A DNA stretch of 64,000 bases from Parageobacillus sp. KH3-4 (GCF_022846435.1 NZ_AP025627.1:2948001-3012000), one strand, 5' to 3'; shown: positions 40,680-49,939, counted from the stretch's first letter. Notes: generated by a model not told the origin, from the letters alone. Translations and numbers: made by a program.

Positions 40680-43600
40680 GCCAGTTCACTTCCTCTTTTT
40701 TAAGTTTGCGAATGATGACTTGTTCATCCCGTTGGTTTCCCGTTGGACCATAATAATTGAAGCCATAGCTTAATTGCGCATAACCGCCGATCATTTGTGT
40801 CGGTTTTACATGAATTCGCGTCGGGCTGTTAAACGTTCCGCCGCGAAGTTTGCTGATTGGCGAGCCCGGAACATTAATATAACGGTCTTGCACGTGATAC
40901 ATAAACGCTACTCCGCGCGGCAGCCGGTGGCTGACAACCGCCCGTGCGACGACAACGCCGTTGCGGTTATACATTTCAATCCAATCGTTATCGGCAATGC
41001 CTGCTTCCTCTGCGTCGTCTTTATTCATCCATACATGCGGCCCGCCGCGAAACATCGTTAACATCGGCAGCGTATCCCAGTAAGTGCTATGGTACGACCA
41101 TTTATAGTGCGGCGTTAAATAGCGGAGCGCAATTTCTTTGCCGCTCACCTTCGGACGATGGTCCCGTTCATAGAAAGCCAGTTTTCGCAATGGTGCTTTA
41201 AACGTCGGTAATTCCTCTCCAAACTCCAGCATTAACTCATGGTCAAGGTAAAAATGTTGCCTTCCCGTTAACGTCCGCCATGGAATGAGCCGCTCGACAT
41301 TGGTCGTAAACGGGGAGTACCGCCGGTTTCCTGTTTCGCTCCCGCTAAATACAGGAGTCGTCAACACTTGACGCGGCTGTGATGTAATCGCTTGGAACGT
41401 AATGTGCTCTTCCGCTCGTTCTTCCACTAAATCTTTTAGCTTTTGCATCGTCTTTCTTTCCATCTCTCCCCAAGCTTTCAGAGCCAGCGAACCGTTTGTC
41501 GCGCTCGATAACGCCAATATCGCCTCCGCTGCGTCACGGTCGGTCAACAAGCTTGGGCAATCTTTATACGGCTCTGTCAGCGAGGAAGAACCAGCCGTAT
41601 CAAGCAGCCATTTGTATTCTTCTTTGGCGTCCCAGCTGAGCCCTTTTGCTCCGATTTGTTCCCGAACCGCCGGGCCGAGTGCCACAAATTTGTTGTACAC
41701 TTCAGCATAATCCCTTTCCACGATGTGAAGATGCGGAAAATTCACCCCCGGAACCGGGTCGCTCGCTCCGTCTTTCCAATCGTTCACGATTCCAAACGGC
41801 TGGGCAATTTCATCTCGTGTATCATGCAAAAGCGGCGTTGCCACGACATCTTTGACTGGCGCAGAAAAATAGTGTTTCGCCATTTCCGAAAATGTTTTCG
41901 CTAGTCCTTTAAAGAAATCCCAATCCGATTTTGCTTCCCACGGCGGGGCAATCGCTGGATTAAACGGATGCACAAACGGATGCATATCGGTGCTGCTGAT
42001 ATCGTATTTTTCATACCATGTGGCTGCCGGGAGGACGATATCAGAATACAGCCCTGTTCCGTTCATGCGAAAATCGATGTTTACCATTAAATCGAGCTTT
42101 CCTTCGGGTGCATCCTCATCCCAAACGATTTCGCTCGTCTTTAGCTCATCGTTTTGTCCGCTTAAATTCGCGTGATGTGTCCCTAACAAATGTTTTAAAA
42201 AATATTCATGGCCTTTTGCCGAGCTGCCGATCAAATTGGCGCGCCAGACAAACATCACTCTCGGAAAGTTGATCGGATCGGACGGATTTTCGATTGCAAA
42301 CGTTAATTTCCCTTGTTTGATTTCATTGACCACATATTGAATCGCTTCTTCGTTTGTCTTTGCGTTCGCCTTTTCCACTAACGTGATGCTGTTTGTGTTA
42401 AATTGCGGGTAAGACGGAAGCCATCCTAAACGAGCCGCTAAATAGTTATAGTCGCCGCCATGCTGATAACGCGGCTGATCAAACAATGGGGAAATATGCT
42501 CGTCCATCTTTTGATCTTCGTATTTCCACTGCTCCGTTACAAAATAGAAAAACGATGTTCCGTTTTGCAGACGCGGCGGTCCTCCCCAGTCGCGCGCCAT
42601 CGCAATCGTCTGCCAGCCTTCCAGCGGCCGTACTTTTTCCTGTCCGACATAATGCGCCCATCCTCCACCATTTACTCCTTGCGAACCCGTTAACAAAACA
42701 AGGTTTAAAATCGCACGGTAGATAGCATCGGAATGATACCAATGGTTGATGCCTGAGCCCATGACAATCATCGAACGACCTTTCGAATCGATCGCGTTTT
42801 GCGCAAATTCGCGCGCGATTTGCGCCGCCGTGTTTCGATCAATGCCAGTAATCGCTTCCTGCCATGCCGGCGTATACGGTTTCGGATCATTATAATCGAC
42901 AGGATAATCACCTGGCAGCCCGCGGGAAACACCAGTTTTGGCCAGCAATAAATCGAAAACGGTCGTTACATACAGCGTATTTCCGTTTTTCTTGATTGCT
43001 TTTACAGGAACGCCGCGTTCCAGCACCATCTTTTTCTCTACTTCAAAATGCGGAATCTTAATCGTAACAATATCATCTTCTTTTCCTAAAAACGTTAATG
43101 CCGGGGCGATGCCGATTCGTTTATTGTCCATGTCGTTGAGCTGCAAATTCCACTTCCTGTTATTTTCCCACCGATGTCCAATCGTTCCGTTTGGCACGGA
43201 AAAGGTCTGCGACTTTTCATCCCATACGACCGTTTTCCATTCCGCGTAACGAAGCGGCATGCCGATATCGCTTGCCCGTAAAAAGCGGTCTGCCGCATAA
43301 TGATCTCCATGTTTTTTAAGCGTGACTAAAAACGGCAAATCCGTATATCTTTTTACATAATTTATAAAGTAATCCGTTTGCCGATCGACATAAAATTCTT
43401 TTAAAATAACGTGCGTCATGGCCATCGCCAGCGCCCCGTCCATTCCTGGATGAATAGGAAGCCAGTTGTCGGCAAATTTGACAAACTCCGCATAATCTGG
43501 GCTCACAGCGACAACTTTCGTTCCCCGGTAGCGCGCCTCTACATAAAAATGGGCATCCGGAGTACGCGTCTGCGGCAAGTTCGATCCCCATACAATCATA

Positions 43601-44352
43601 TAGCTAGAGTTAAACCAATCGGAGCTCTCGGGAACATCCGTCTGTTCTCCCCATATTTGCGGGGAAGCAGGCGGAAGGTCGGCATACCAATCATAAAAAC
43701 TAAGCATCGCCCCGCCGATTAAATTCAAAAATCTCGCACCGGCTGCATAACTCACCATCGACATCGCTGGGATAGGAGAAAAGCCGAAAATGCGGTCCGG
43801 ACCGTACTTTTGAATGGTGTAAATCAGGGAAGCGGCAATCAGCGTATTGACTTCATCCCAATTCGCGCGGATAAATCCTCCTTTCCCGCGTGCGCTTTTA
43901 TACCGTTTTGTCTTTTTAGGGTCTTCCACGATCGATTTCCATGCAGAAACAGGGTCGCCTTCTTGCTTTAACGCTTCCCTCCATAGCTTTAAAAGCGGTC
44001 CGCGCACATATGGATAGCGAACTCTTAGTGGGCTATATGTATACCAAGAAAAACTTGCTCCTCTTGGGCAGCCTCGAGGTTCATATTCCGGCATATCCGG
44101 ACCTGTTGTCGGATAGTCCGTTTGTTGTGTTTCCCAAGCAATAATTCCGTCTTTCACATGCACTCTCCAGCTGCAGGAACCGGTACAATTCACTCCATGG
44201 GTTGTACGAACTACTTTGTCATGCTGCCAACGACGGCGGTACACTTTTTCCGAATCGCGGCCATACGGCGATACCTCGGCATGGCCAGCGGTTTTTTCGG
44301 ATTTGCCAAAATACTTTAGCTTTCGTAACAGCGGTGAAGGTTTCTTGTTCAT
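40669..44352 (-). CDS. narG: respiratory nitrate reductase alpha subunit NarG
   Basis: Catalytic subunit that reduces nitrate to nitrite on a Mo-bis-MGD cofactor at the cytoplasmic face. The N-terminal region has a twin-arginine-like remnant and the FS0 cluster motif THGVNCTGSCSW (His plus Cys). Further signatures are ARFLNLIGGAMLSFYDWYADLPPASPQ, which includes the region of the Mo ligand Asp, and VVSHRLPRGVAFMYH near the C-terminus. At 1227 residues it is full length. It lies 33 bp after the hemerythrin-like gene, and MoaA/MobAB proteins in this window make its cofactor. Confidence 0.97.
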   Translation of the reverse strand: MNKKPSPLLRKLKYFGKSEKTAGHAEVSPYGRDSEKVYRRRWQHDKVVRTTHGVNCTGSCSWRVHVKDGIIAWETQQTDYPTTGPDMPEYEPRGCPRGASFSWYTYSPLRVRYPYVRGPLLKLWREALKQEGDPVSAWKSIVEDPKKTKRYKSARGKGGFIRANWDEVNTLIAASLIYTIQKYGPDRIFGFSPIPAMSMVSYAAGARFLNLIGGAMLSFYDWYADLPPASPQIWGEQTDVPESSDWFNSSYMIVWGSNLPQTRTPDAHFYVEARYRGTKVVAVSPDYAEFVKFADNWLPIHPGMDGALAMAMTHVILKEFYVDRQTDYFINYVKRYTDLPFLVTLKKHGDHYAADRFLRASDIGMPLRYAEWKTVVWDEKSQTFSVPNGTIGHRWENNRKWNLQLNDMDNKRIGIAPALTFLGKEDDIVTIKIPHFEVEKKMVLERGVPVKAIKKNGNTLYVTTVFDLLLAKTGVSRGLPGDYPVDYNDPKPYTPAWQEAITGIDRNTAAQIAREFAQNAIDSKGRSMIVMGSGINHWYHSDAIYRAILNLVLLTGSQGVNGGGWAHYVGQEKVRPLEGWQTIAMARDWGGPPRLQNGTSFFYFVTEQWKYEDQKMDEHISPLFDQPRYQHGGDYNYLAARLGWLPSYPQFNTNSITLVEKANAKTNEEAIQYVVNEIKQGKLTFAIENPSDPINFPRVMFVWRANLIGSSAKGHEYFLKHLLGTHHANLSGQNDELKTSEIVWDEDAPEGKLDLMVNIDFRMNGTGLYSDIVLPAATWYEKYDISSTDMHPFVHPFNPAIAPPWEAKSDWDFFKGLAKTFSEMAKHYFSAPVKDVVATPLLHDTRDEIAQPFGIVNDWKDGASDPVPGVNFPHLHIVERDYAEVYNKFVALGPAVREQIGAKGLSWDAKEEYKWLLDTAGSSSLTEPYKDCPSLLTDRDAAEAILALSSATNGSLALKAWGEMERKTMQKLKDLVEERAEEHITFQAITSQPRQVLTTPVFSGSETGNRRYSPFTTNVERLIPWRTLTGRQHFYLDHELMLEFGEELPTFKAPLRKLAFYERDHRPKVSGKEIALRYLTPHYKWSYHSTYWDTLPMLTMFRGGPHVWMNKDDAEEAGIADNDWIEMYNRNGVVVARAVVSHRLPRGVAFMYHVQDRYINVPGSPISKLRGGTFNSPTRIHVKPTQMIGGYAQLSYGFNYYGPTGNQRDEQVIIRKLKKEEVNWLED

Positions 44353-44385
44353 GTCAGCATGAAGCTCCTTCCTTTGCTTTATTAG

Positions 44386-44793
44386 CTAAAATAAAAATTT
44401 TTCTTCGTCGGCACTATGCCTACGGTTAATATGCAAAAGCGCATGAAATCGGGTGAGTACCTCTTTGTCGATTCGTTGCGCTAATAATTGTTTCACTTCT
44501 TCAATCAAATATCTCATTAAATCATGGTCACGCTTTAACATCGCCACTTTTTCGAACAAGCTATTGTCTTCCTCTACTTTTTCCTGATAAAATCCTTCTT
44601 CTTCCGCCTGCGCATGGGCAATGACTCTCTTTTCCCAATGTTCCACAAGCGCATCGGCAACCTCGCCAAGATGCTCCTCTCGTCCATCGTTATATAGCTT
44701 CTCAAGCAGCTCCGTCAGATGTTTCGCCTCGATAAATGCGCCGTTATGAATGGAACGATGCGCCTCTAATTTTCGCAAGGATGGACCGCCCAT
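44386..44793 (-). CDS. hemerythrin HHE-domain protein
   Basis: The 135-residue helical protein has the spaced metal ligands of HHE domains: EAHRSIHNGAFIE, EHWEKRVIAHAQAEEEGFY, LKRDHDLMRYLIEEV and LHINRRHSADEEKFLF. It would bind a di-iron centre for oxygen or NO sensing, storage or scavenging; it could instead be a NarG-associated accessory. SD AAAGAGGTGA lies 3-4 bases before the ATG. It precedes narG by 33 bp and so probably heads the nar operon, an unusual leader gene. Confidence 0.8.
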   Translation of the reverse strand: MGGPSLRKLEAHRSIHNGAFIEAKHLTELLEKLYNDGREEHLGEVADALVEHWEKRVIAHAQAEEEGFYQEKVEEDNSLFEKVAMLKRDHDLMRYLIEEVKQLLAQRIDKEVLTRFHALLHINRRHSADEEKFLF

Positions 44794-44865
44794 TTCGTCA
44801 CCTCTTTTTCCTAATACAGTGCCTTTTATTCACATATTTTTCCTATAATTTTCTAGTATTATGCA

Positions 44866-44899
44866 AAAAAATAAAAAAGGAGAGTGATTTCTCTCCTTT
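44866..44899 (-). terminator. terminator of nirK
   Basis: A perfect 9-bp stem AAAGGAGAG / CTCTCCTTT around a 6-base loop, followed on the minus strand by T-rich sequence. It separates nirK from the nar operon. Confidence 0.85.
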
Positions 44900-44918
44900 G
44901 TCCATCTAAAACTATACT

Positions 44919-44934
44919 TATGATGCACATCACT
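44919..44934. promoter_or_regulatory. weak Fnr-like box downstream of nirK
   Basis: TATGA-TGCACA-TCACT has 8 of 10 consensus half-site bases. It lies about 130 bp upstream of the HHE-narGHJI genes, but upstream of the nirK terminator, so assignment to the nar promoter is uncertain. Confidence 0.45.
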
Positions 44935-45005
44935 TACGTTTTATATATAGTAAGGAGGGAATTTTGGTGGACGGCATGTCATTTCTTTGTTTGGCAGAAC
45001 AATGA

Positions 45006-46067
45006 TCAATGCCCGCTTGTTTCTGTGCCGTCATCTTCACCTGTTTCCGTTACTTTTAATATCGCTACCGCGCCTTTTTGCGCGTGGTTGAATTGGTGGG
45101 TGACGATCGGGTAGCTGCCTGGACGTGTGACGGTAAACTCAACGACTGCGCCTCCGCTCGCCGGAATCATCACGGTCTGCAAGCCTTTTAGATGGTTGTT
45201 TGGATTACCGTCGATATAGACATCATCCAAAACGGTTCCAACGACGTGGAACGAGCTGACTTCGTTCGGTCCAACATTTTCGATATAAATTCTGACTTTT
45301 TCGCCAGCTTTGGCAACGAGCGGCTTCTCTTTTAGCGTAAACGTATCTCCGTTCGTATTTCGATCGCCTGCTTTTAACGCTTTTGTCGAAAAAACAACAT
45401 AGCTTGGTACCCCGTTTTGGAAATCATCTATGTCATTATATTTGTACCACTCGTTTTGGATTAATACAAATTCGCGGTCCACTTCTTTATCAGTCGGATA
45501 GCCGTTTTTCGGTTTGACGATAATCATGCCGTGCATGCCATTGGCGATGTGGGCGAGCACCGGCTTCGTGCCGCAATGGTACATAAATACGCCCGGGTTA
45601 TTCGCTGGGTACGTAAACGTTCCCGATTTATTCGGCATGACGTCGGCAAAATCTTTCGACGGCGAAGCGTGGACAGCGTGGAAATCCATGCTATGGGGCA
45701 TCGCTGGGTCCATATTTTTTAACGTAAAATGGAGCGTATCTCCTTCATTAACGACAATGAGCGGTCCAGGTGCTTGCCCGTTGAACGTCCATGCTTTATA
45801 GATTTTTCCTTTATCGATTTCAATGTCCGTTACTTGGGCAGTCATCTCGATGTTAACATCATGCGGACCGATGCGTTCCATTTTCAACGGAACCGGTTTT
45901 TGGTTAAGACCTTCGTGTGCAGCAATGACACCCGAACTTGCGTGATGGCTTTCTATCTTCACCGTTTCCTTGGCAGTTCCTTTCTCTCCTTCCCTAGCAT
46001 TTCCACAGGCAGCTAAAAGAGAAATAGCCGCGGCGATCGACATAAGCGTATAACACTTACTCCCCAT
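45006..46067 (-). CDS. nirK: copper-containing nitrite reductase NirK (lipoprotein)
   Basis: Reduces nitrite to NO outside the membrane. The N-terminal lipobox LAAC (C21) indicates a membrane-tethered lipoprotein, the usual Gram-positive form. Two cupredoxin domains carry the ligands: type 1 copper H125, C165, H173, M178; type 2 copper H130, H164, H324; catalytic D128 and H274. At 353 residues it resembles the Geobacillus thermodenitrificans type. SD GGAGGGAG precedes the ATG. It has its own terminator and an Fnr box 70 bp upstream. Confidence 0.94.
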   Translation of the reverse strand: MGSKCYTLMSIAAAISLLAACGNAREGEKGTAKETVKIESHHASSGVIAAHEGLNQKPVPLKMERIGPHDVNIEMTAQVTDIEIDKGKIYKAWTFNGQAPGPLIVVNEGDTLHFTLKNMDPAMPHSMDFHAVHASPSKDFADVMPNKSGTFTYPANNPGVFMYHCGTKPVLAHIANGMHGMIIVKPKNGYPTDKEVDREFVLIQNEWYKYNDIDDFQNGVPSYVVFSTKALKAGDRNTNGDTFTLKEKPLVAKAGEKVRIYIENVGPNEVSSFHVVGTVLDDVYIDGNPNNHLKGLQTVMIPASGGAVVEFTVTRPGSYPIVTHQFNHAQKGAVAILKVTETGEDDGTETSGH

Positions 46068-46132
46068 TTTTTCTCCCTCCGTATTTTATTGTTTATTACA
46101 CTTTCAGAGTACCGAATGCATTCGTTCCCCCC

Positions 46133-46148
46133 AGTGATTCTTATCACG
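46133..46148. promoter_or_regulatory. Fnr-type box upstream of nirK
   Basis: Minus strand CGTGA-TAAGAA-TCACT, 9 of 10 against TGTGA/TCACT; centred 73 bp upstream of the nirK ATG. Confidence 0.75.
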
Positions 46149-46291
46149 TATCATGACCGATGTTTGAATAGTTTGTGAACTAGTGAGCAATGTTATATAT
46201 TAACAGTAGAAATCATTTTGGCAAGGAAAATGATGGATTGAACGGTATACGTTGTACTTAAGAAGAGGAGAAAACATTTAGCTCCATATAA

Positions 46292-46324
46292 GCAAAAAAG
46301 CGGATCGCTTGAAACGACCCGCTG
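46292..46324 (-). terminator. terminator of narK
   Basis: Stem AGCGGATCG / CGACCCGCT (one mismatch) with a 7-base loop and T6 on the minus strand, just after the narK stop. Confidence 0.75.
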
Positions 46325-46335
46325 TTTCATCACCA

Positions 46336-47511
46336 TTACGATATATATGGATTTGACAGTTTGCCCACTTTTTTGCCGAAAACCGTGCGATTAAGCAGGA
46401 AACACATAAGGGCAAACAAGCTGAGGAGAATAAATCCAAGCGCATAAGAGCCCGTGATGTCTTTCACCATCCCCATTAAAATCGGTGGGAAAAAGCCGCC
46501 AAGCCCGCCCCACGCGCCAACGATACCGGTGACGGCACCTGTTTCCGCCGGGAACAGCTGCGGGACAAGCTTAAAGACAGCACCGTTTCCTAATCCAGCC
46601 ATAATTGCGATAAACAAACATGCCGCTGTCATCACGATGATATTTTCCATTCCAAATGCAATGGCAAGCGCTCCAATCGTAATTCCGGCATAAACGAAAT
46701 TCAATACCCGTTCGGCGCCGATTTTATCACCAAGGTTTCCGCCAATTGGTCTTGCGAGTGTCGCAATAACAGTGAAACCAGCAGCGCGAAGCCCGGCATC
46801 AACCGGAGTTAAACCATATAAATCAATGAGCAGCGATGGCAAATAAATGCCGAATGCGACGAATGCTCCGAATGTAACGAAATAAAAGAGCGATAAAGTC
46901 CATGTATGTTTATATTTCAACACAGATAACGAATCAAGCATCGTTTTTTGCTGCTTAGGCTTTGGCATATCCGGAGTAAAGAACCAAACAAGGAGGAGCA
47001 TGACGACAACTGGGATAATCATTCCCCAAAACGCCCACTGTACTCCAAATGTCGCCGCGATCGAAGGAACAGAGAAACTTGCCACTGCCGTTCCAATATT
47101 GCCCATCGCGTTAATGCCGAGCGCTGTTCCTTGTTTTTCTGGCGGTGTTAAACGCGATACGAACGTAACAGAAATGGCAAACGACGTACCTGCCATTCCG
47201 ATAAAGAACGCCCAAAACATTAACATGGCATACGAATTAGCAAAACCCGCTCCAATTAGCGGAATAATCAAAAACAATAGCAGCAGCGAAAACAATCGTC
47301 TACCGCCAATTCGATCCGTCCAAATTCCAAGCGGAATGCGCATGACAGAACCAAGCAATACCGGAATCGCAACTAAAATGCTTTTTTGTGTCGATGTTAG
47401 TCCGTACATTTCTTGGAATGTATTCGCCAACGGAGAGAATACAGCCCATACGGCAAACGCAAACGTCATCGCCAACGTTGTGATCGGTAAAAGTGCTTTT
47501 TGCTTATTCAT
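46336..47511 (-). CDS. narK: nitrate/nitrite transporter NarK
   Basis: Major facilitator superfamily protein of the nitrate-nitrite porter family, 391 residues, 12 predicted helices. Diagnostic motifs are RIPLGIWTDRIGGRR after TM2 and the glycine-rich nitrate signatures FFIGMAGTSFAISVTFVSR and FIAIMAGLGNGAVFKLVPQ. It imports nitrate for NarG and/or exports nitrite to the extracellular NirK. Monocistronic, with a perfect Fnr box 85-100 bp upstream. Confidence 0.94.
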   Translation of the reverse strand: MNKQKALLPITTLAMTFAFAVWAVFSPLANTFQEMYGLTSTQKSILVAIPVLLGSVMRIPLGIWTDRIGGRRLFSLLLLFLIIPLIGAGFANSYAMLMFWAFFIGMAGTSFAISVTFVSRLTPPEKQGTALGINAMGNIGTAVASFSVPSIAATFGVQWAFWGMIIPVVVMLLLVWFFTPDMPKPKQQKTMLDSLSVLKYKHTWTLSLFYFVTFGAFVAFGIYLPSLLIDLYGLTPVDAGLRAAGFTVIATLARPIGGNLGDKIGAERVLNFVYAGITIGALAIAFGMENIIVMTAACLFIAIMAGLGNGAVFKLVPQLFPAETGAVTGIVGAWGGLGGFFPPILMGMVKDITGSYALGFILLSLFALMCFLLNRTVFGKKVGKLSNPYIS

Positions 47512-47597
47512 TACGAAAATCCTCCTTTTTGATCACAGCCATATAATTAAATTTATCTGCTTTTGTGTCCATCATACGGAAATGAAAAAAGAATGTT

Positions 47598-47613
47598 TGT
47601 GAATTTCATCACA
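47598..47613. promoter_or_regulatory. Fnr-type box upstream of narK
   Basis: TGTGA-ATTTCA-TCACA, perfect half-sites, centred about 94 bp upstream of narK. Confidence 0.85.
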
Positions 47614-47759
47614 TTTTTTGGTAGTGTCACATAATTGTAAAAAGTGGATTTCCATCTTTATCATTTCCTGTTTATTTATCAACATGCCTAGAAAACCATT
47701 TCTGTGAACGCGTAAATAAAAAACTGGCTCCCATAAAAGAGAGCCAGTGAACATGGTGA

Positions 47760-48878
47760 TTAAGATAAACGCTTGCCTTTTTGCCGCAATGCTTTTGGAA
47801 TGTATACGCAATACGGTTCACTTTCTAAGTAATCGCCGGTAACAGCATACGCCCGCGAGCGCGAGCCGCCGCAAACGTAGCGGAATTCGCATACGCCGCA
47901 TTTTCCTTTATATTTATCAGGGTTGCGCAAGTCTTGGAAAATCGGCGAATTCCGGTAAATTTCCGCGAGCGGCGTTTCCCGGACGTTTCCGGCTTTTACC
48001 GGAAGCAGTCCGCTCGGGTAGACATCGCCAATATGAGAAATAAAAACAAATCCGTTGCCGTCGTTGACTCCTTTTGGCGCACGGCCAAGACCGTCGACTT
48101 GACCGGTCAGCCCTTTGGCCAGCACGTCTTCATAGCGGATTCCGTCGCTGGCTATTTGATTTTCCCGCATTTTCGCTTGCAAAACAACACGGCGGTAATG
48201 CTGTCCTGCCGTTGTTTTTATGTCAAACGGGACACGCTTGCTCGTTTCATAAAGCCAGCGAAACACTTTTTCATGCTCTGCCGGGGAAATCATGTCCGAT
48301 TCTTTTCCCCGCCCGGTCGGTACAAGGAAAAAGACGCTCCAAAGCACACATTTTAGTTTTTCAACCAACTCTGCCATTTCATCAAGGGCATGAACATTGT
48401 AACGGGAAATAACGGTGTTAATTTGCACCGGGATATCAAGCTCATGCAAATATTCAATCGCTTTGATCGTTAAATCAAAGGAACCAGGCGTTCCTCGGAA
48501 ATGGTCATGAATTTCCGCGTTTGGCCCGTCCAAACTGAATGCCCAGCGGGAAAGGCCAACTTCCTTCGCTTTTCGAATTGCTTCTTTTGTCACGTTCGGT
48601 GTCGCGCTCGGCGTCATTGAAACATGAAGGCCTTTGTCAATCGCATATTTCGCAAGATCATATACATCCGGACGCATGAGCGGATCCCCGCCGGTAAACA
48701 CGAGAAGCGGCTGATCCATCTCATATATATCATCAATTAACTTTTTCCCTTCTTCAAATGTCAATTCGCGCGGATCGCGATGGTATTGCGCCTCGGCCCG
48801 GCAATGAAGACATTTTAACTGGCATGCCCTTGTTAATTCCCAAATCACAATAAACGGATTTTTGTTAAAGTCCCTCAC
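47760..48878 (-). CDS. radical SAM/SPASM enzyme (AhbC/AhbD/NirJ-like)
   Basis: A 372-residue radical SAM protein: cluster motif C19-x3-C23-x2-C26 (RACQLKCLHC), then GGDPLMRPD, and a C-terminal SPASM region with CGVCEFRYVCGG and a last cysteine (SEPYC). This layout is shared with alternative heme and heme d1 enzymes (AhbC, AhbD, NirJ) and peptide-maturing enzymes. The substrate is not known; heme modification for a nitrogen-oxide enzyme is a guess from context. The start is a GTG 6 bases after AAGGAGGGGG; the upstream ATG lies within that SD. It has its own Fnr box. Confidence 0.82.
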   Translation of the reverse strand: MRDFNKNPFIVIWELTRACQLKCLHCRAEAQYHRDPRELTFEEGKKLIDDIYEMDQPLLVFTGGDPLMRPDVYDLAKYAIDKGLHVSMTPSATPNVTKEAIRKAKEVGLSRWAFSLDGPNAEIHDHFRGTPGSFDLTIKAIEYLHELDIPVQINTVISRYNVHALDEMAELVEKLKCVLWSVFFLVPTGRGKESDMISPAEHEKVFRWLYETSKRVPFDIKTTAGQHYRRVVLQAKMRENQIASDGIRYEDVLAKGLTGQVDGLGRAPKGVNDGNGFVFISHIGDVYPSGLLPVKAGNVRETPLAEIYRNSPIFQDLRNPDKYKGKCGVCEFRYVCGGSRSRAYAVTGDYLESEPYCVYIPKALRQKGKRLS

Positions 48879-48927
48879 TATATTCCCCCTCCTTGTTTTC
48901 ATTGTACCGCGGAGGGAAAGACACACA

Positions 48928-48943
48928 TGTGACATAAATCACA
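48928..48943. promoter_or_regulatory. Fnr-type box upstream of the radical SAM gene
   Basis: TGTGA-CATAAA-TCACA, perfect half-sites, centred 57 bp before the GTG start and between mobA and this gene. Confidence 0.85.
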
Positions 48944-48950
48944 AAGCCGT

Positions 48951-49538
48951 TTATGTCACCATATCGTCAAACTCATTCGGTTTATTTACATTGCGAAATA
49001 CGATCTCATTTTCCCAAAAATCTTGCTCCGTCACATAGCGAACATGACAACGATCAAGCAACGACTTCATTCTGTTATCCTTTGCTTGCAGCAGCTTTTC
49101 GATTTGCTCGAATGTCCGTCGATGATACATGCCAACTAACGGCTGAATTCGACCGAAATGCGCGCATATAATCGCATCAAACTTCTCGTTCGCATATTTA
49201 GCAAGTTTTTCCGCAACTTCCCGCCGCATATACGGCATATCGCACGGAAGCACAAATATCCATTCCGCTTCGCTTTTTTTCATAACCGTATAGATTCCCG
49301 CCAGCGGCCCTTGCCCACGATACCGTTCATCGTCCATGATCACTTTTTCCGCCGTTTTTTGCCGGAAACAGTCCAACAGTGAAGGATGGCTAACAATATA
49401 AATATCCTCTGCCACTGTGCGTAATGTTTCTACAGCAATTTCAAAAAAATATTTTCCTTTAAACTTGGCAAACGCTTTCGGGCTGCCAAAACGCCGCGAC
49501 TGACCCCCTGCAAGAACAACCCCTGTCATTCTTTTCAC
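48951..49538 (-). CDS. mobA: molybdenum cofactor guanylyltransferase MobA
   Basis: Adds GMP to the molybdenum cofactor, giving the MGD form used by NarG. The N-terminal nucleotidyltransferase motif is VVLAGGQSRRFGSPKAFA (residues about 7-24), with LPCDMPYM as the metal-binding strand. At 195 residues it is normal. It starts with GTG 7 bases after AAAGGGG; the ATG three codons in is an alternative. It lacks an Fnr box of its own. Confidence 0.93.
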   Translation of the reverse strand: MKRMTGVVLAGGQSRRFGSPKAFAKFKGKYFFEIAVETLRTVAEDIYIVSHPSLLDCFRQKTAEKVIMDDERYRGQGPLAGIYTVMKKSEAEWIFVLPCDMPYMRREVAEKLAKYANEKFDAIICAHFGRIQPLVGMYHRRTFEQIEKLLQAKDNRMKSLLDRCHVRYVTEQDFWENEIVFRNVNKPNEFDDMVT

Positions 49539-49597
49539 CGTCTATCCCCTTTCTCCAACTCTCTGTTTCACTGTATCATGAAGGCAACGAAAAGAAA

Positions 49598-49631
49598 AGA
49601 TTCCCATAATTTTCTGGGAATCTTTTCTAAA
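49598..49631 (-). terminator. terminator of the DUF2249 gene at 49640
   Basis: Stem AAAAGATTCCCA / TGGGAATCTTTT with an 8-base loop, directly after the stop codon. Confidence 0.82.
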
Positions 49632-49639
49632 AATCTGAT

Positions 49640-49873
49640 TTATTTTTTGCCGATGGCAACTCTCCAAATTTCCGGTCCTTCTTCTAAGTACTCCCAAGTA
49701 AATTGATCTGGACGTTCCATCATAAACTGATAATGCAGCGGACGCGGATCATGATCGTTTGTTAATTCCATCACTTCACCTGGCTTCAGGCTATCGAATA
49801 AACGAAAGATCACAGGATGTCTTTCGCGCGGTTCATAATCAGGCGCATGAATTTTTGCAGCAAATTGACTCAT
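49640..49873 (-). CDS. DUF2249 domain protein, full-motif type
   Basis: A 77-residue, TusA-like small protein: PDYEPRERHPVIFRLFDSL, PGEVMELTNDHDPRPLHYQF, then WEYLEEGPEIWRVAI. The HDP motif and the RHxxIF segment are typical of DUF2249, a family linked to nitrogen oxide and hemerythrin-like genes; the biochemical role is unknown. The start is the ATG after AAAGGAGG; 27 upstream codons of the longest frame overlap the Fnr box. Two paralogues lie at 53581-54029. Confidence 0.85.
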   Translation of the reverse strand: MSQFAAKIHAPDYEPRERHPVIFRLFDSLKPGEVMELTNDHDPRPLHYQFMMERPDQFTWEYLEEGPEIWRVAIGKK

Positions 49874-49939
49874 AATTGTTGCCTCCTTTATAGTATAATG
49901 AATTATATACACATCATAATCGCTTTTGTCGTTTGTCGT

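Noticed and set aside
44919-44934. Treating the 44919 palindrome as a firm nar promoter site
   Set aside because: Only 8 of 10 bases match and the nirK terminator lies between it and the nar genes; kept as a low-confidence feature.
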